A stretch of DNA of 64,000 nucleotides from Photobacterium galatheae (GCF_000695255.1 NZ_JMIB01000003.1:62001-126000); one strand, 5' to 3'. Shown: positions 7,501 through 16,705, counted from the stretch's first letter. Numbers and translations are program-made. The notes: generated by a model not told the origin, from the letters alone.

Positions 7501-8956
7501 CGAGCAACCTGAACACTTTCATCAACAGGCCGCTGATGCCCTGGCTGATCCGCAACTCAGGCACAATTTTCGGGGCGCGATGGACTATCTCCGGGACAAA
7601 CGAAAAAGCGCATTTGCAGATCCCCAGGAAGAAGCCGCCATTCGTAACAAGGCTGAAGCCATCCGCCAGCGTTGCCTGCGGAAATTACCCGACCTGCTCG
7701 AACAACTGGAAACCCACTGTACCGCCAACGGGATTCAGGTGCACTGGGCTGAAAATGCCGAACAGGCAAATGCGATCTTTCTGGCGATCGCTCAATCCTG
7801 CACACGCGCTGTCTCACCCACCGACGTCAATCCCCCCTTACTGATGGTCAAGGGAAAATCGATGGTCAGTGAGGAAATCAACCTGAACCACGAGATGGCG
7901 AAGCATCAGATCACTTGCCTCGAAAGTGACATGGGGGAATACATCATTCAACTGGATGGCGACACACCGTCTCACATCATCATGCCGGCGATCCATAAAA
8001 ACAAACAGCAGGTCAGCGACACTTTTTCCGAGCATCTGGAGCACTTTACCCCCACCACAGATGTCGACAGCCTGATCCAGACCGGCCGCCAACAGCTCAG
8101 GGAAAAATTTCGCACCGCAGACATCGGTGTCTCGGGCGTGAATTTTGCGGTGGCTGAAACCGGCACACTGTGTCTGGTTGAAAACGAAGGCAATGGCCGA
8201 ATGTGCACGACAGTACCTGACATCCATATCGCCATTACAGGCATCGAAAAAGTGGTGGAATTGCTCAGTGATGTGCCGCCGCTTTACAGTGCACTGACCC
8301 GTTCCGCGACCGGACAGACGATTACGACCTATTTCAACCTGATTTCATCCCCCCGCAAACCCGGCGAGCTGGACGGCCCGAAAGCCGTGCATCTGATTTT
8401 GCTGGATAACGGACGCAGCCAGGCTTATCAGGATGATGAAATCCGCCAGACCCTGCAATGCATCCGTTGTGGTGCCTGCATGAATCACTGCCCCGTTTAT
8501 ACCCGGATTGGCGGCCATGCTTACGGCACTGTCTATCCGGGCCCGATCGGCAAAATTATTTCGCCACACCTGCTGGGGCTTGAAGCCACGCAAGACCTCG
8601 TCACAGCATCCAGCCTGTGCGGAGCCTGCGGAGAAGTCTGCCCGGTTCGCATCCCTATTCCATCGCTGCTTCAGCGATTACGCCATGATGCAAAACAACC
8701 GCCGGAACAGGGACAGACACCCTTGCGAGGCCAGCAATCGGCTGCCAGCACTGCGGAATCCCTGATGATGAAAACTTTTGCCACCGCCGCCTGTCATCCG
8801 TCGCTTTATCACACCGGAACCTGGCTGGCCGGCAAGATCCGTCATTGGATTCCGGACAACCTGGGTCACTGGACACAATGCCGAACCGCACCCAAACCAG
8901 CGGCGACTTCCCTGCATCACCTGATCAAACAAAAACGTAAAGGAGTTCCGGAATGA
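7493..8956 (+). CDS. lutB: LutB, lactate utilization Fe-S oxidoreductase subunit
   Basis: 487 residues, start ATG overlapping the end of lutA; a longer open frame upstream lies inside lutA and is not used. The N-terminal two thirds form the LUD domain (AETGTLCLVENEGNGRM). Two ferredoxin-type cysteine clusters follow: CIRCGACMNHCP with C323, C326, C329 and C333, and CGACGEVCP with C376, C379 and C383. These fit two 4Fe-4S centres that carry electrons from lactate. The protein works with LutA and LutC. ATGA overlap with lutC. Confidence 0.95.
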   Translation: MSNEQPEHFHQQAADALADPQLRHNFRGAMDYLRDKRKSAFADPQEEAAIRNKAEAIRQRCLRKLPDLLEQLETHCTANGIQVHWAENAEQANAIFLAIAQSCTRAVSPTDVNPPLLMVKGKSMVSEEINLNHEMAKHQITCLESDMGEYIIQLDGDTPSHIIMPAIHKNKQQVSDTFSEHLEHFTPTTDVDSLIQTGRQQLREKFRTADIGVSGVNFAVAETGTLCLVENEGNGRMCTTVPDIHIAITGIEKVVELLSDVPPLYSALTRSATGQTITTYFNLISSPRKPGELDGPKAVHLILLDNGRSQAYQDDEIRQTLQCIRCGACMNHCPVYTRIGGHAYGTVYPGPIGKIISPHLLGLEATQDLVTASSLCGACGEVCPVRIPIPSLLQRLRHDAKQPPEQGQTPLRGQQSAASTAESLMMKTFATAACHPSLYHTGTWLAGKIRHWIPDNLGHWTQCRTAPKPAATSLHHLIKQKRKGVPE

Positions 8957-9609
8957 ACCCAGCCCGACAAGCCATTCTGGCCCGTTTACGTGCCGGACAA
9001 CAAACCGCACCCCAGCTCCATACACCGGAGCCGGCATACACTGCGTGGACAGCCCGGGATAAAACGCAGCGATTGGCGCACTTTTGTGAGCAGCTCACCG
9101 CCAGTCATGCTGAGATTTATCGCTGCACCGTAGAAACGCTGCCGGATCAGCTCACTGAAATCATCGGGCAGATCGGTGCCCAACGGATTGCAACGGGTAC
9201 AGCCGGTGAATACATGACACAGATTCAGCAGGCCAGCCAAACGGCAACACACGTGCCGTTCGAGCAACCCATAGAACACTGGAAAGCGGCCCTGTTTTCT
9301 GAAGTCGATGCCGGAATCACCCATGTTCATGCGGCCATTGCCGAAACGGGAACACTGGTGTTATGGCCGAATCGCCATGAACCAAGAACACTGTCGCTGG
9401 TGCCCCCGTGTCACATCGCGCTGGTGAATGCGTCACAGCTCACCGACAGCTTGACAGGTTTGATGCAGGAACAGCACTGGCAGCAAGGGTTGCCCACAAA
9501 TGTGGTGCTGATTTCCGGTCCCTCGAAAACAGCCGACATTCAGCAAACCCTCGCCTACGGTGCTCATGGCCCGCGCAGACTGATCGTGCTGGTGGTGGTC
9601 AACCGCTGA
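8953..9609 (+). CDS. lutC: LutC, lactate utilization LUD-domain protein
   Basis: 218 residues of the LutC/YkgG (LUD domain) family, with the characteristic AETGTLVLWPN segment and the C-terminal SGPSKTADIQQTLAYGAHGPRRL, the family's closing signature. It starts at an ATGA overlap with lutB. It completes the lutABC lactate-oxidising complex. No lactate permease or LutR/LldR regulator is adjacent; the closest transporter is the TDT-family gene some 640 bases downstream, and the link is weak. Confidence 0.93.
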   Translation: MNPARQAILARLRAGQQTAPQLHTPEPAYTAWTARDKTQRLAHFCEQLTASHAEIYRCTVETLPDQLTEIIGQIGAQRIATGTAGEYMTQIQQASQTATHVPFEQPIEHWKAALFSEVDAGITHVHAAIAETGTLVLWPNRHEPRTLSLVPPCHIALVNASQLTDSLTGLMQEQHWQQGLPTNVVLISGPSKTADIQQTLAYGAHGPRRLIVLVVVNR

Positions 9610-9698
9610 AAACTGTCGCTTCGCTCACAATTGAAGACGAGTGGGGGACAGAGCACAAATTGATGTTCGCAGCGCTCAGTCAGAAACGCACAAAAAAA

Positions 9699-9721
9699 GC
9701 CGCACGTTGCGTGCGGCTTGT
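9699..9721. terminator. Hairpin after the lut operon
   Basis: GCCGCAC / GTGCGGC stem with a 5-nt loop, preceded by seven A and followed by TTGTATT. It fits an intrinsic terminator working best on the reverse strand but suitably placed to end lutABC as well. Confidence 0.6.
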
Positions 9722-10253
9722 ATTCGTTATCACCTTCAGTCTACCTACTCAGCACACCGATGGTATTTATAACGGGGGCTTCGCCACTCATTACGTTGAG
9801 TATGCCGGGCTCGATAATCGTCAGTTTCTTTCAATCGAGCTTTATGCTGTATTGGCGAAGAAGTATTAATTTTGTGGTGTCACTTTCCAAATTGTAACAC
9901 TAAGTTTTCACAGGCTTAGTGCCTTGGTGGCTGCATCCTCTGAAGCCGGAAACAACCGTGAAGCACAGAACGCAAGAAAGTCGAAGAACAGCTAAATCCT
10001 CCAGAAGCTAGAGCATGAAACTCTCTCACTTCATACGCTTCACTATTACTATGGGATCAAATCCTGTATTTCGCAACTTTTGTCCTTACACTTTCTGTAT
10101 CACCGTCAATGTTTCAGCGCTGTGCTGATGACTGACATATTTCCTCAGAACCTGAAAATCTTTCTACTCTGAAGCGATTAACGAGGATCATTTGTCATCA
10201 TTTCGTGTAAAATCCCTTCTCTTTGATTCGCAGGTCAATAAAAAGGAGACCCA
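9722..10253. other. Intergenic region with a possible gene remnant
   Basis: A forward frame ending at 9869 has a coding-like tail (GGFATHYVEYAGLDNRQFLSIELYAVLAKKY region, about 33 residues) but no start of its own; it may be the decayed end of a gene. The rest up to the TDT transporter shows no gene, and the A+T content rises toward 10200, where a promoter is expected. Confidence 0.35.
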
Positions 10254-11216
10254 GTGACACTTGGCAAAGCATTCACACAAGTTCCTACCGCTCAGGCTGC
10301 TTTAGCATTAGCTATCACAGGGATCGGCCTTGCCTGGTCACTCTACTATCCAAGTTATGGCCTTTATATCCGTTCACTGTGTGCACTCATCGGCGCCTGC
10401 CTGCTGATTCCTGTGGTGTTGAAATACCTGCTGAATCCGAAACTGTTCCTGACCGATCTTCACCATCCACTGTACGGCAGTCTGATGCCACCGATGTCGA
10501 TGACCATGCTGGTCCTGGCCGATTATCTGGCAGGCATCCATCCCGCCAGTGCCCGGATACTGTGGTATCCGGCCCTGGCCTTGCATCTCACCATGATGGT
10601 GATTTTTTTCAGTTGTCAGTTACAGAAATTTCGTCTGATTCACCTTTATCCAAGCTGGTTCCTGTACCCGGTGGGCGCCATCAGCGGCACACTGGCCGGT
10701 TCACAACTTGGCTATACCGAGTTTTCCATCTTGATGACGAACGCCTGTGTGGCGATCTACTTCTTCATGTTGCCCGTCGTGTTGTACCGACTGTGTTTTG
10801 CCGGACGTCTGCCCCGCGTTGCCAGACCAACCCTGACCATTATGGCAGCACCGGTCAACCTGTCGCTGACCGCGTATCTGACCAATCTGGATCATCCGGA
10901 TCCTGTCCTCACCGGCGCACTGGCTGGCATTGGGATCACCATGACCATTTTTGTCTATCTGTGCTACATCGATATCTTAAAGTACCGCTTTCAGCCCTCA
11001 CTGGCTGCGATTACCTTTCCCTCTGTGATCAGCGCTGTCGCCATGCATCGCCTGATCGAGTGGCTGCCGGACGAACATGCCCTGTCGAAATACCTCAATA
11101 TGACCGGTGTGATTGAAATCAGCGTGGCAACTTTGCTGGTCCTCTGGGTGGGTGCCAACTACGCCATCTATTACTGGAATTCTTATCTCAGAGAGCCATC
11201 CAACGCCAGTCACTGA
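10254..11216 (+). CDS. TDT-family transporter (TehA/SLAC1 fold)
   Basis: 320 residues with about ten hydrophobic segments, related to the tellurite-resistance/dicarboxylate transporter family. The start is GTG, supported by AAGGAG seven bases upstream. Segments such as HPLYGSLMPPMSMTMLVLADY and the C-terminal IYYWNSYLREP are typical of the family. These inner-membrane proteins are anion channels or exporters (TehA, C4-dicarboxylate or sulfite exporters); the substrate here cannot be told. A strong bidirectional terminator follows. Confidence 0.85.
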   Translation: MTLGKAFTQVPTAQAALALAITGIGLAWSLYYPSYGLYIRSLCALIGACLLIPVVLKYLLNPKLFLTDLHHPLYGSLMPPMSMTMLVLADYLAGIHPASARILWYPALALHLTMMVIFFSCQLQKFRLIHLYPSWFLYPVGAISGTLAGSQLGYTEFSILMTNACVAIYFFMLPVVLYRLCFAGRLPRVARPTLTIMAAPVNLSLTAYLTNLDHPDPVLTGALAGIGITMTIFVYLCYIDILKYRFQPSLAAITFPSVISAVAMHRLIEWLPDEHALSKYLNMTGVIEISVATLLVLWVGANYAIYYWNSYLREPSNASH

Positions 11217-11220
11217 TCTT

Positions 11221-11245
11221 AAAAGGCCCTGAACGGGCCTTTTTC
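11221..11245. terminator. Bidirectional terminator between convergent genes
   Basis: AAAAGGCCC-TGAAC-GGGCCTTTTT: a GC stem with A run before and T run after, so it works on both strands. It sits between the TDT transporter and the reverse-strand MFS gene. Confidence 0.92.
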
Positions 11246-12352
11246 TTATTGAGCTGATGGTGCTGCTTCAGATGCTGCCGAAGGTTCACCAGACCGATCC
11301 AAATGTCCCGAAAACCAGGTCAGCAGGAAGGCCAGCATCACAATCAGTGCACCAATCCACGGTGCGTCCGTCAGCGACATCCTTTCGACAACCACACCGC
11401 CGATGACAGACCCCAGGGCAATTCCCACGTTAAACGCAGCAATATTCAGTCCTGAAGCCACGTCGACTGCGTTCGGGGTATACCTGCCGGCAAGCTGTAC
11501 CACATAAACCTGTAAACCCGGTACATTTCCGAACGCAAAGGCGCCCCAAACCAGAACCGTCAAGACGGCCAATACAGGGCTGTTCGCCGTCACGCTGAAC
11601 ACCAGCAAAGTCAGCGCCAGAGCCGCAAAAATCCACAGTAATGCATTCACCGGTCCCTGCCGGTCAGCCAACTTCCCACCCCAGATATTGCCAACAGCGA
11701 CGGATACACCATACACCAGCATCACCAGACTGATGGCACCTTCCGCCAGCCCGGTCACCTGCTGAAGTATGGGTGCCAGATATGTGAACGCCACAAACGT
11801 GCCCCCATAACCCACCGCAGTCATCGCATAAACCAGTAATAAACGCGGATGAATCAGGACAGCCAGTTGCTGTTTCAGTTGTGCTGGCGGTGATTGCTTC
11901 AGATTTGAAGGAACAAGCAGCGCACTGCCGATCAAAGCAATCAACCCCAGTAACGCTACAATCAGAAAAGTTGCCCGCCAGCCAAAGATCTGACCAATCC
12001 AGGTTCCCAGTGGCACACCGGTCACCAGTGCAACGGTTAGCCCCGTGAACATGGTCGCGATAGCGCTGGCCTCTTTTTCTTTGCTCACCAGACTCGTCGC
12101 AATCGTCGAGCCGATTGAGAAAAAGACACCGTGGGCCAGACCGGTCAGTATTCGTGCGGCAATCAGAGATTCATATCCGGGCGCCAGCCAGGCCAGAAGA
12201 TTCCCGCCGATAAACAACGCCATCAGTGCAAGCAATACAGTCTTGCGCGGCCAGCGTCCGGTCAGTGCTGTCAGCACCGGCGCACCTATGGCAACACCGA
12301 TGGCATACAAGCTGACCAGCTTTATTTTTGTAAAAAATAGCACCAACAACAA
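11246..12352 (-). pseudogene. AraJ/NepI-like MFS transporter lacking its first membrane segment
   Basis: The open frame matches a DHA1-type MFS exporter from the second membrane segment on: SLYAIGVAIGAPVLTALTGRWPRK is the usual loop 2-3 signature and eleven hydrophobic segments follow. The expected ~35-40 N-terminal residues with segment 1 are missing. Instead the frame opens after a TAA with TTG TTG TTG GTG and an unrelated FFTKIK stretch, with no ATG or Shine-Dalgarno. The divergent LysR gene begins immediately beyond, leaving no intergenic promoter region. I infer a deletion that removed the MFS start and the shared promoter. Translation from a TTG cannot be excluded, but the product would be incomplete. 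Confidence 0.7.
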
Positions 12353-13258
12353 ATGACTTTATCGAAAATGACAATAGTTTCCCGAACAGAAGAGCTGGAG
12401 ATTTTCCTGACTGTCGTCGACAGCGGCGGATTTTCAGCCGCAGCGAATCAATTAAACATTCAGGTGGCCAAGGTTTCCCGGGCCATTGCGAGACTGGAAA
12501 CAGAACTCAGCACAACCTTGCTGACACGCACCACACGCCGGGTCGAACTCACTGAAGAAGGGCGCTTCTTTGCCGAACACATCCGCCATGGCCTGAGCCA
12601 GATTGCCGGTGCAGAAGAAAAACTGCGCCTGCTCAAAGGGAAGCCTGCCGGACGCTTAAGGGTCGATTCGGCCAGCCCGTTCATCCTGCACCAGCTCGTG
12701 CCTCATATGGCGGCATTTCAGGCGGCCTGCCCGAACATTGAGGTTGAACTGATATCCAGTGAACGTTTCATTGATCTGATCGAAAAGCGCACCGATCTTG
12801 CTATCCGGATTGGTGAGCTGAAAGATTCCAACCTGCATGCAAAATTTCTCGGACGCAGCCCGCTGCGGATTGTCGCCAGCCCGGCCTACCTGACAGAGTA
12901 CGGCACACCAGACAGTATTGAAGCCCTGAGTACGCATCGCTGTATTGGCTTTGCCGGTCAGCCGAATCTGAACAAATGGCCCTTTCTGCACGGCCCCTGT
13001 TCCCCGCGCATGCACATCCAGGGCAGCAGTGGGGAAACAGTCCGGCAACTGTGTCTGTCCGGAAATGGGCTCGCACTGCTGTCAAACTTCATGGTGTGCC
13101 ACGATCTGGCCGCGGGCAGGTTGGTGTCTGTCCTTGAAGCAGACATTGCGACCCCCAACGACAGAGAAGCGATTCATGCGGTGTATTACAGAAACACGGC
13201 ACTGTCGCCGCGTATTCGTGCTTTCCTCGATTTTATTGCGGAACGGCTCTGCCTGTAA
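12353..13258 (+). CDS. LysR-type transcriptional regulator
   Basis: About 300 residues. The N-terminal helix-turn-helix covers roughly residues 14-70 (EELEIFLTVVDSGGFSAAANQLNIQVAKVSRAIARLE), followed by a LysR substrate domain. The start may be the ATG five codons in (12368); neither has a clear ribosome site. It abuts the truncated MFS gene on the other strand, which it probably regulated before the junction formed. Its own promoter may also have been altered. Confidence 0.88.
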   Translation: MTLSKMTIVSRTEELEIFLTVVDSGGFSAAANQLNIQVAKVSRAIARLETELSTTLLTRTTRRVELTEEGRFFAEHIRHGLSQIAGAEEKLRLLKGKPAGRLRVDSASPFILHQLVPHMAAFQAACPNIEVELISSERFIDLIEKRTDLAIRIGELKDSNLHAKFLGRSPLRIVASPAYLTEYGTPDSIEALSTHRCIGFAGQPNLNKWPFLHGPCSPRMHIQGSSGETVRQLCLSGNGLALLSNFMVCHDLAAGRLVSVLEADIATPNDREAIHAVYYRNTALSPRIRAFLDFIAERLCL

Positions 13259-13289
13259 CCTGATACCACGGGCGACTGAATCAAACGAT

Positions 13290-14711
13290 TCACAGGTCCA
13301 GTGTCTTTGGCAGCCGGACTGTAAACCGGCTGCCTTCTCCCAGCACGGAGTTCAGATCAATGCTGCCTTGCAGTGTATTCACCATGGCAGAAACCATGGC
13401 AAGCCCTAACCCGTACCCCGGCCGATGACGACTCCCTTCCACCCGGTAAAGCCGCCGAAAGATCAAGGCTTGATGTGCAGGTTCAATCCCAATTCCCCGA
13501 TCACTGACACTGAACCAGAGATGATCAACTGCTTCGCCGCAAGCCAAACTGACTTCACCTCCGGGCAGACTGTATTTCACACTGTTATCCACCAGATTCA
13601 CGACAATTTGTGTCAGGCGTTTGGCGTCAGAGACGCAAGTCACCGCTTCTAAGCCGTCGGTATTCAGCCGGATTCCCGTATCTTCAGCGACTTCCTCATA
13701 CCAGGCTGCAACCTCCGATAATAATTGGGCCAGTTCAATCGGCTGTGTTTCCAGCGCATGCCGTCCCACCTGTTCATCATGAATCCGCATCAGGGTCGTC
13801 AGCATCTGATTCGCCTGCTGGGCAGATTCAGCACAATCAGACAGGGCAGAACGCAGCGAGGCTTCAATTTGCTCAGGCTGATACTTTGCTGTGTCCTCGC
13901 TCAATGCGGCCTCTGTGGTCAGTATCACACGAGACAAAGGTGTCCGGACATCATGGGCAATGGCATCCACCGTCTGATCCATCCCTTTGACGGTTTCTCT
14001 CAGACGATTAAGTACCTGCTGCACACTTTGACTGAGCTGACCCAGCGGGCCGCTCGATTCAAGCGCTGGCAGATCCGTTGCCAGCATCACATCCAGGGAC
14101 CAGCCCCTGACCTGATCCACCCCTTTGGCAAGGCTGTGCAACGGCGACAGAGTTCGGCTCAGCAATCGCCAGACGATCAGCGCAATCAAGGCGACCATCA
14201 CCGCTAAAGCAGCACACAGAGCGGCTCCCTGAACAAATAAATGAGTCCGTCTGGGTGTCCCATCCATGATGAGCCAATATTGCGAGGGTTTGCCATCCAG
14301 TTTCAGGCTCAGGTAAGGCGCATGGCTGAATAAATGATACCAATGCCTCAAAGCAGGCTGATATTCGGAAACAACCTCTGGGAAACTGGGGAGTTCAGCA
14401 CCACTCAGCCACTCTAACTGCCCCGTCGAATCAACACGCGCCACACTGATCGCGTTTTCTATCAATCGGTTAGGGTTGTTGATCACCACATGCTCAAGTT
14501 TAGAATCCGATTCAAAGGTCAGAATGCGCTGGTATTCCTGCCCCAGGGAACTGAGCAGTTTTCTTTCCTGATAATCAAGTAGGTAAGTCAGAATAAATAC
14601 CATCACGGTCATCAGGAAAAGAAAGCAAATCAGCAGGGTCAGCAGGAAACGGTGAAACAGCGCCCGTTGTGCCGAACGGGTGGCCTGTTCAGCGTTCATG
14701 TCTGAGGACAT
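13290..14711 (-). CDS. Sensor histidine kinase (EnvZ/QseC type)
   Basis: 473 residues from an ATG with GGAG six bases upstream, overlapping the end of the response-regulator gene by 23 bases. Membrane segment 1 is at about residues 21-46 and segment 2 at 160-184, enclosing a periplasmic sensor of about 110 residues. A HAMP-like linker follows. The H box is AIAHDVRTPLSR with H253, then N box (LVDNSVKYS), G1 (DRGIGI) and G2 (GYGLGLAM). It should autophosphorylate and pass phosphate to the adjacent OmpR-family regulator. The secreted HbpS/GlcG-like protein encoded divergently may modulate its periplasmic sensor. Confidence 0.93.
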   Translation of the reverse strand: MSSDMNAEQATRSAQRALFHRFLLTLLICFLFLMTVMVFILTYLLDYQERKLLSSLGQEYQRILTFESDSKLEHVVINNPNRLIENAISVARVDSTGQLEWLSGAELPSFPEVVSEYQPALRHWYHLFSHAPYLSLKLDGKPSQYWLIMDGTPRRTHLFVQGAALCAALAVMVALIALIVWRLLSRTLSPLHSLAKGVDQVRGWSLDVMLATDLPALESSGPLGQLSQSVQQVLNRLRETVKGMDQTVDAIAHDVRTPLSRVILTTEAALSEDTAKYQPEQIEASLRSALSDCAESAQQANQMLTTLMRIHDEQVGRHALETQPIELAQLLSEVAAWYEEVAEDTGIRLNTDGLEAVTCVSDAKRLTQIVVNLVDNSVKYSLPGGEVSLACGEAVDHLWFSVSDRGIGIEPAHQALIFRRLYRVEGSRHRPGYGLGLAMVSAMVNTLQGSIDLNSVLGEGSRFTVRLPKTLDL

Positions 14712-15369
14712 AACCCACTCCGCGAATAGTCTGCAACAATGGTACGGAAAAGCCTTTATCAATCTTGCTGCGGAGACGGCAGACCAGTACATCCACGACA
14801 TTGGTCTGGGGATCAAACTGAAATCCCCACACATGCTCCAGAATAATGGTTTTTGACAGCACCCGACCCGGCTGGGTCATCAATAATTTCAGCAGCGCAA
14901 ACTCTCTGGGTTTCAGTTCAATGCGCTGGCCATCGCGGCTGGCTTCCCGCGACAGCAAATCCAGTGTCAGTCCCTGATACGTCAGTGATTCAACACTGGC
15001 TGCCGCTGATTGCCGCCGGAGCAGCGTCTGGCACCGGGCAACCAGTTCGGCAAATGCAAACGGCTTCACCAGATAGTCATCCGCACCGGACTGTAAACCC
15101 AGCACGCGTTCATCAACTGAATGACGGGCACTTAAAATCAAAACCGGTGTCTGGTGCCCTTCCCCCCGTAAACGGCGCAGGACTTCCATGCCATCCATTC
15201 CCGGTAGCATCAGATCTAAAATGATCAGATCAAAAGCTTCCTGACAGGCAAGTTGATACCCCAGCTTGCCATCCGCGCAGGCTGTCACCTGAAAATCCAG
15301 TTCCTCCAGCCCGAGACGGACGAACTCACGTATCGGCTGATCATCTTCAACCACTAAGATGTGCATCAC
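14689..15369 (-). CDS. OmpR-family response regulator
   Basis: 226 residues. The receiver domain has the acidic pair EDD at 8-10, the phosphorylated D52 in ILDLMLPG and K102 in LVKPF. The C-terminal winged helix carries LKPREFALLKLLM and VDVLVCRLRSKID. Either of two adjacent ATG codons can start it. It is the first gene of the two-component operon and faces the HbpS-like gene across about 160 bases that contain a strong palindrome, presumably its own binding site. Confidence 0.94.
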   Translation of the reverse strand: MMHILVVEDDQPIREFVRLGLEELDFQVTACADGKLGYQLACQEAFDLIILDLMLPGMDGMEVLRRLRGEGHQTPVLILSARHSVDERVLGLQSGADDYLVKPFAFAELVARCQTLLRRQSAAASVESLTYQGLTLDLLSREASRDGQRIELKPREFALLKLLMTQPGRVLSKTIILEHVWGFQFDPQTNVVDVLVCRLRSKIDKGFSVPLLQTIRGVGYVLRHER

Positions 15370-15438
15370 TGATCCTGTCTGTAGACCCCTGTGTTATATC
15401 CAAACCGGTTCTGATCCTAACATGGCTGTAAATTCTCA

Positions 15439-15460
15439 AAGATTACAATCTGGTAATCTT
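15439..15460. promoter_or_regulatory. Palindromic operator between response regulator and HbpS-like gene
   Basis: Perfect inverted repeat AAGATTAC-N6-GTAATCTT, placed about 70 bases from each of the two divergent start codons. The form resembles CopR/CzcR-type boxes (TTACA-N4-TGTAA) of metal-responsive OmpR regulators; autoregulation and control of the divergent gene are inferred. Confidence 0.7.
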
Positions 15461-15528
15461 CAGGCAAGTCTGTGGCAATTGAGCATGCATTAAAGTCATC
15501 ACATCACCCATCCCAAGAAGGATAGAAC

Positions 15529-16011
15529 ATGAAAACTCTGACACCTGTATGCCTGGCCCTGTCCGTTTTTGCTGCTTCAGCCTCTGCAGCAACAACCGTC
15601 ACAGAAACGCAGCTTTCTTCAAACACAGCCTTCGAACTGGCCCAGTCTGCCGTCGCACAATGTGCAAAAGACAATTACGCTGTCACGGCGACTGTTGTCG
15701 ACCGCTCCGGCCGTGTGTTAGCCCAACTGCGCCAGAATCAGGCTGGGCCACATACACTCGAAAGTTCACGCAAAAAAGCGTTTACCGCCGTCAGCATGAA
15801 ACAGCCAACCGCCAACCTGATGAAACTGGTGAATGACAAGCCCCTCCTCGCGCCACTGAAAGATATGGATGACAACCTGCTGCTTCTGGCGGGCGGCTTG
15901 CCGGTCAGCGTCAACAATCAGGTCGTCGGTGCAATCGGCGTCGGGGGAGCGCCGGGCGGGCATCTGGATGCAGCTTGTGCAGAAGCAGCAATCAAGGCAG
16001 TCATCAAATAA
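15529..16011 (+). CDS. Secreted HbpS/GlcG-family protein (DUF336)
   Basis: 160 residues with a clear Sec signal peptide (cleavage near ASA-AT, residue 20) and a GlcG/HbpS domain: VVDRSGRVLAQLRQ near 57-70, SRKKAFTAVSM near 82-92, and GAIGVGGAPGGHLDAACA near 134-151. Family members include HbpS of Streptomyces, an extracellular haem-binding octamer that controls the SenS/SenR two-component system. Here the gene is divergent from a two-component system, the same kind of pairing. AAGGA precedes the ATG at suitable spacing. Periplasmic location is inferred; haem or cobalamin binding is untested. Confidence 0.85.
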   Translation: MKTLTPVCLALSVFAASASAATTVTETQLSSNTAFELAQSAVAQCAKDNYAVTATVVDRSGRVLAQLRQNQAGPHTLESSRKKAFTAVSMKQPTANLMKLVNDKPLLAPLKDMDDNLLLLAGGLPVSVNNQVVGAIGVGGAPGGHLDAACAEAAIKAVIK

Positions 16012-16031
16012 TTGATCCGCCAAGCCACCAT

Positions 16032-16060
16032 AAAAATAACCGGCAATCTCGCCGGTTATT
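16032..16060. terminator. Bidirectional terminator between convergent genes
   Basis: Perfect 10-bp stem AATAACCGGC / GCCGGTTATT with loop AATCTC. The A run on the left gives a T run on the reverse strand, serving the small gene at 16108; it also lies just after the HbpS-like gene. Confidence 0.85.
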
Positions 16061-16107
16061 GAAATGAACGGTACGAAAGGATCTCAGTGAATCATTCCGT
16101 TTGCTTT

Positions 16108-16362
16108 TCAATCATCGACAGAAAGGATGACCGGGATCGTGAGCGCCTCAATCATGGCAAGCGTTGTCGTAGCCTGACAATTAAACTCGTTTTCTTGTTC
16201 ATACTTTTCAACCGCTTCCTTCGAAGTCTCTGCATGAATACTCTTGATATCTAACTCAAACCCTTGCTCGAATAATTGTTTCTCTTCTTCAGAAAAGGTT
16301 TCTGAATTGACATCAATCAACGTATAAGCTTCATTCTTTGTATAAAAGTGAAATGTTTTCAT
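16108..16362 (-). CDS. Small hypothetical protein, paralogue of the next gene
   Basis: 84 residues from the internal ATG (MKTFHFYTKNEAYTLIDVN). No family recognised. It shares its layout with the gene immediately upstream: M-x-T/F-x-F-[YF]TK-x2-AYT, a QGFE motif in the middle, and ETS-x-A-[VI]-x-KY after it. No signal peptide or membrane segment. The two probably arose by tandem duplication. It ends at a strong terminator. Confidence 0.65.
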   Translation of the reverse strand: MKTFHFYTKNEAYTLIDVNSETFSEEEKQLFEQGFELDIKSIHAETSKEAVEKYEQENEFNCQATTTLAMIEALTIPVILSVDD

Positions 16363-16456
16363 TCTAAATACTCTCTTTGCATCATCGATTGACTGCATTC
16401 CGGATCAATCAACGGAAGTAAAAATATTTCTCTTTAACCGGCCGTCCAGCAAAAAA

Positions 16457-16705
16457 TCAATGATCAGATGAAAACGTAATCATGTCGAACATAAAATCAA
16501 ATGCACTTGATTGGTGTTTTCGGCGACATTGTTCAACCGCTCTGTATTTTTGAATGGCTTCAGAGGTTTCAGGGGCAGAAATCAGGAATTTTTCTTTCTC
16601 AAATCCTTGTTGAAGAAGTTGAGATTCGCTTTCCCAATAGTCGGGCATATCAACCAGAAGATAGGTATAAGCCTTTTTCTTGGTAAAAAACTGATAGGTA
16701 GCCAT
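16457..16705 (-). CDS. Small hypothetical protein, paralogue of its neighbour
   Basis: 82 residues. It aligns with the next gene over about 60 positions (FFTKKKAYTYLLVD, LLQQGFEKEK, APETSEAIQKY), with a divergent C-terminus. Cytoplasmic by composition. The start ATG follows GGTGAG. Function unknown; the conserved F-x-TK-x2-AYT opening looks like a beta strand and the ETSEAIQKY part a helix. Confidence 0.65.
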   Translation of the reverse strand: MATYQFFTKKKAYTYLLVDMPDYWESESQLLQQGFEKEKFLISAPETSEAIQKYRAVEQCRRKHQSSAFDFMFDMITFSSDH

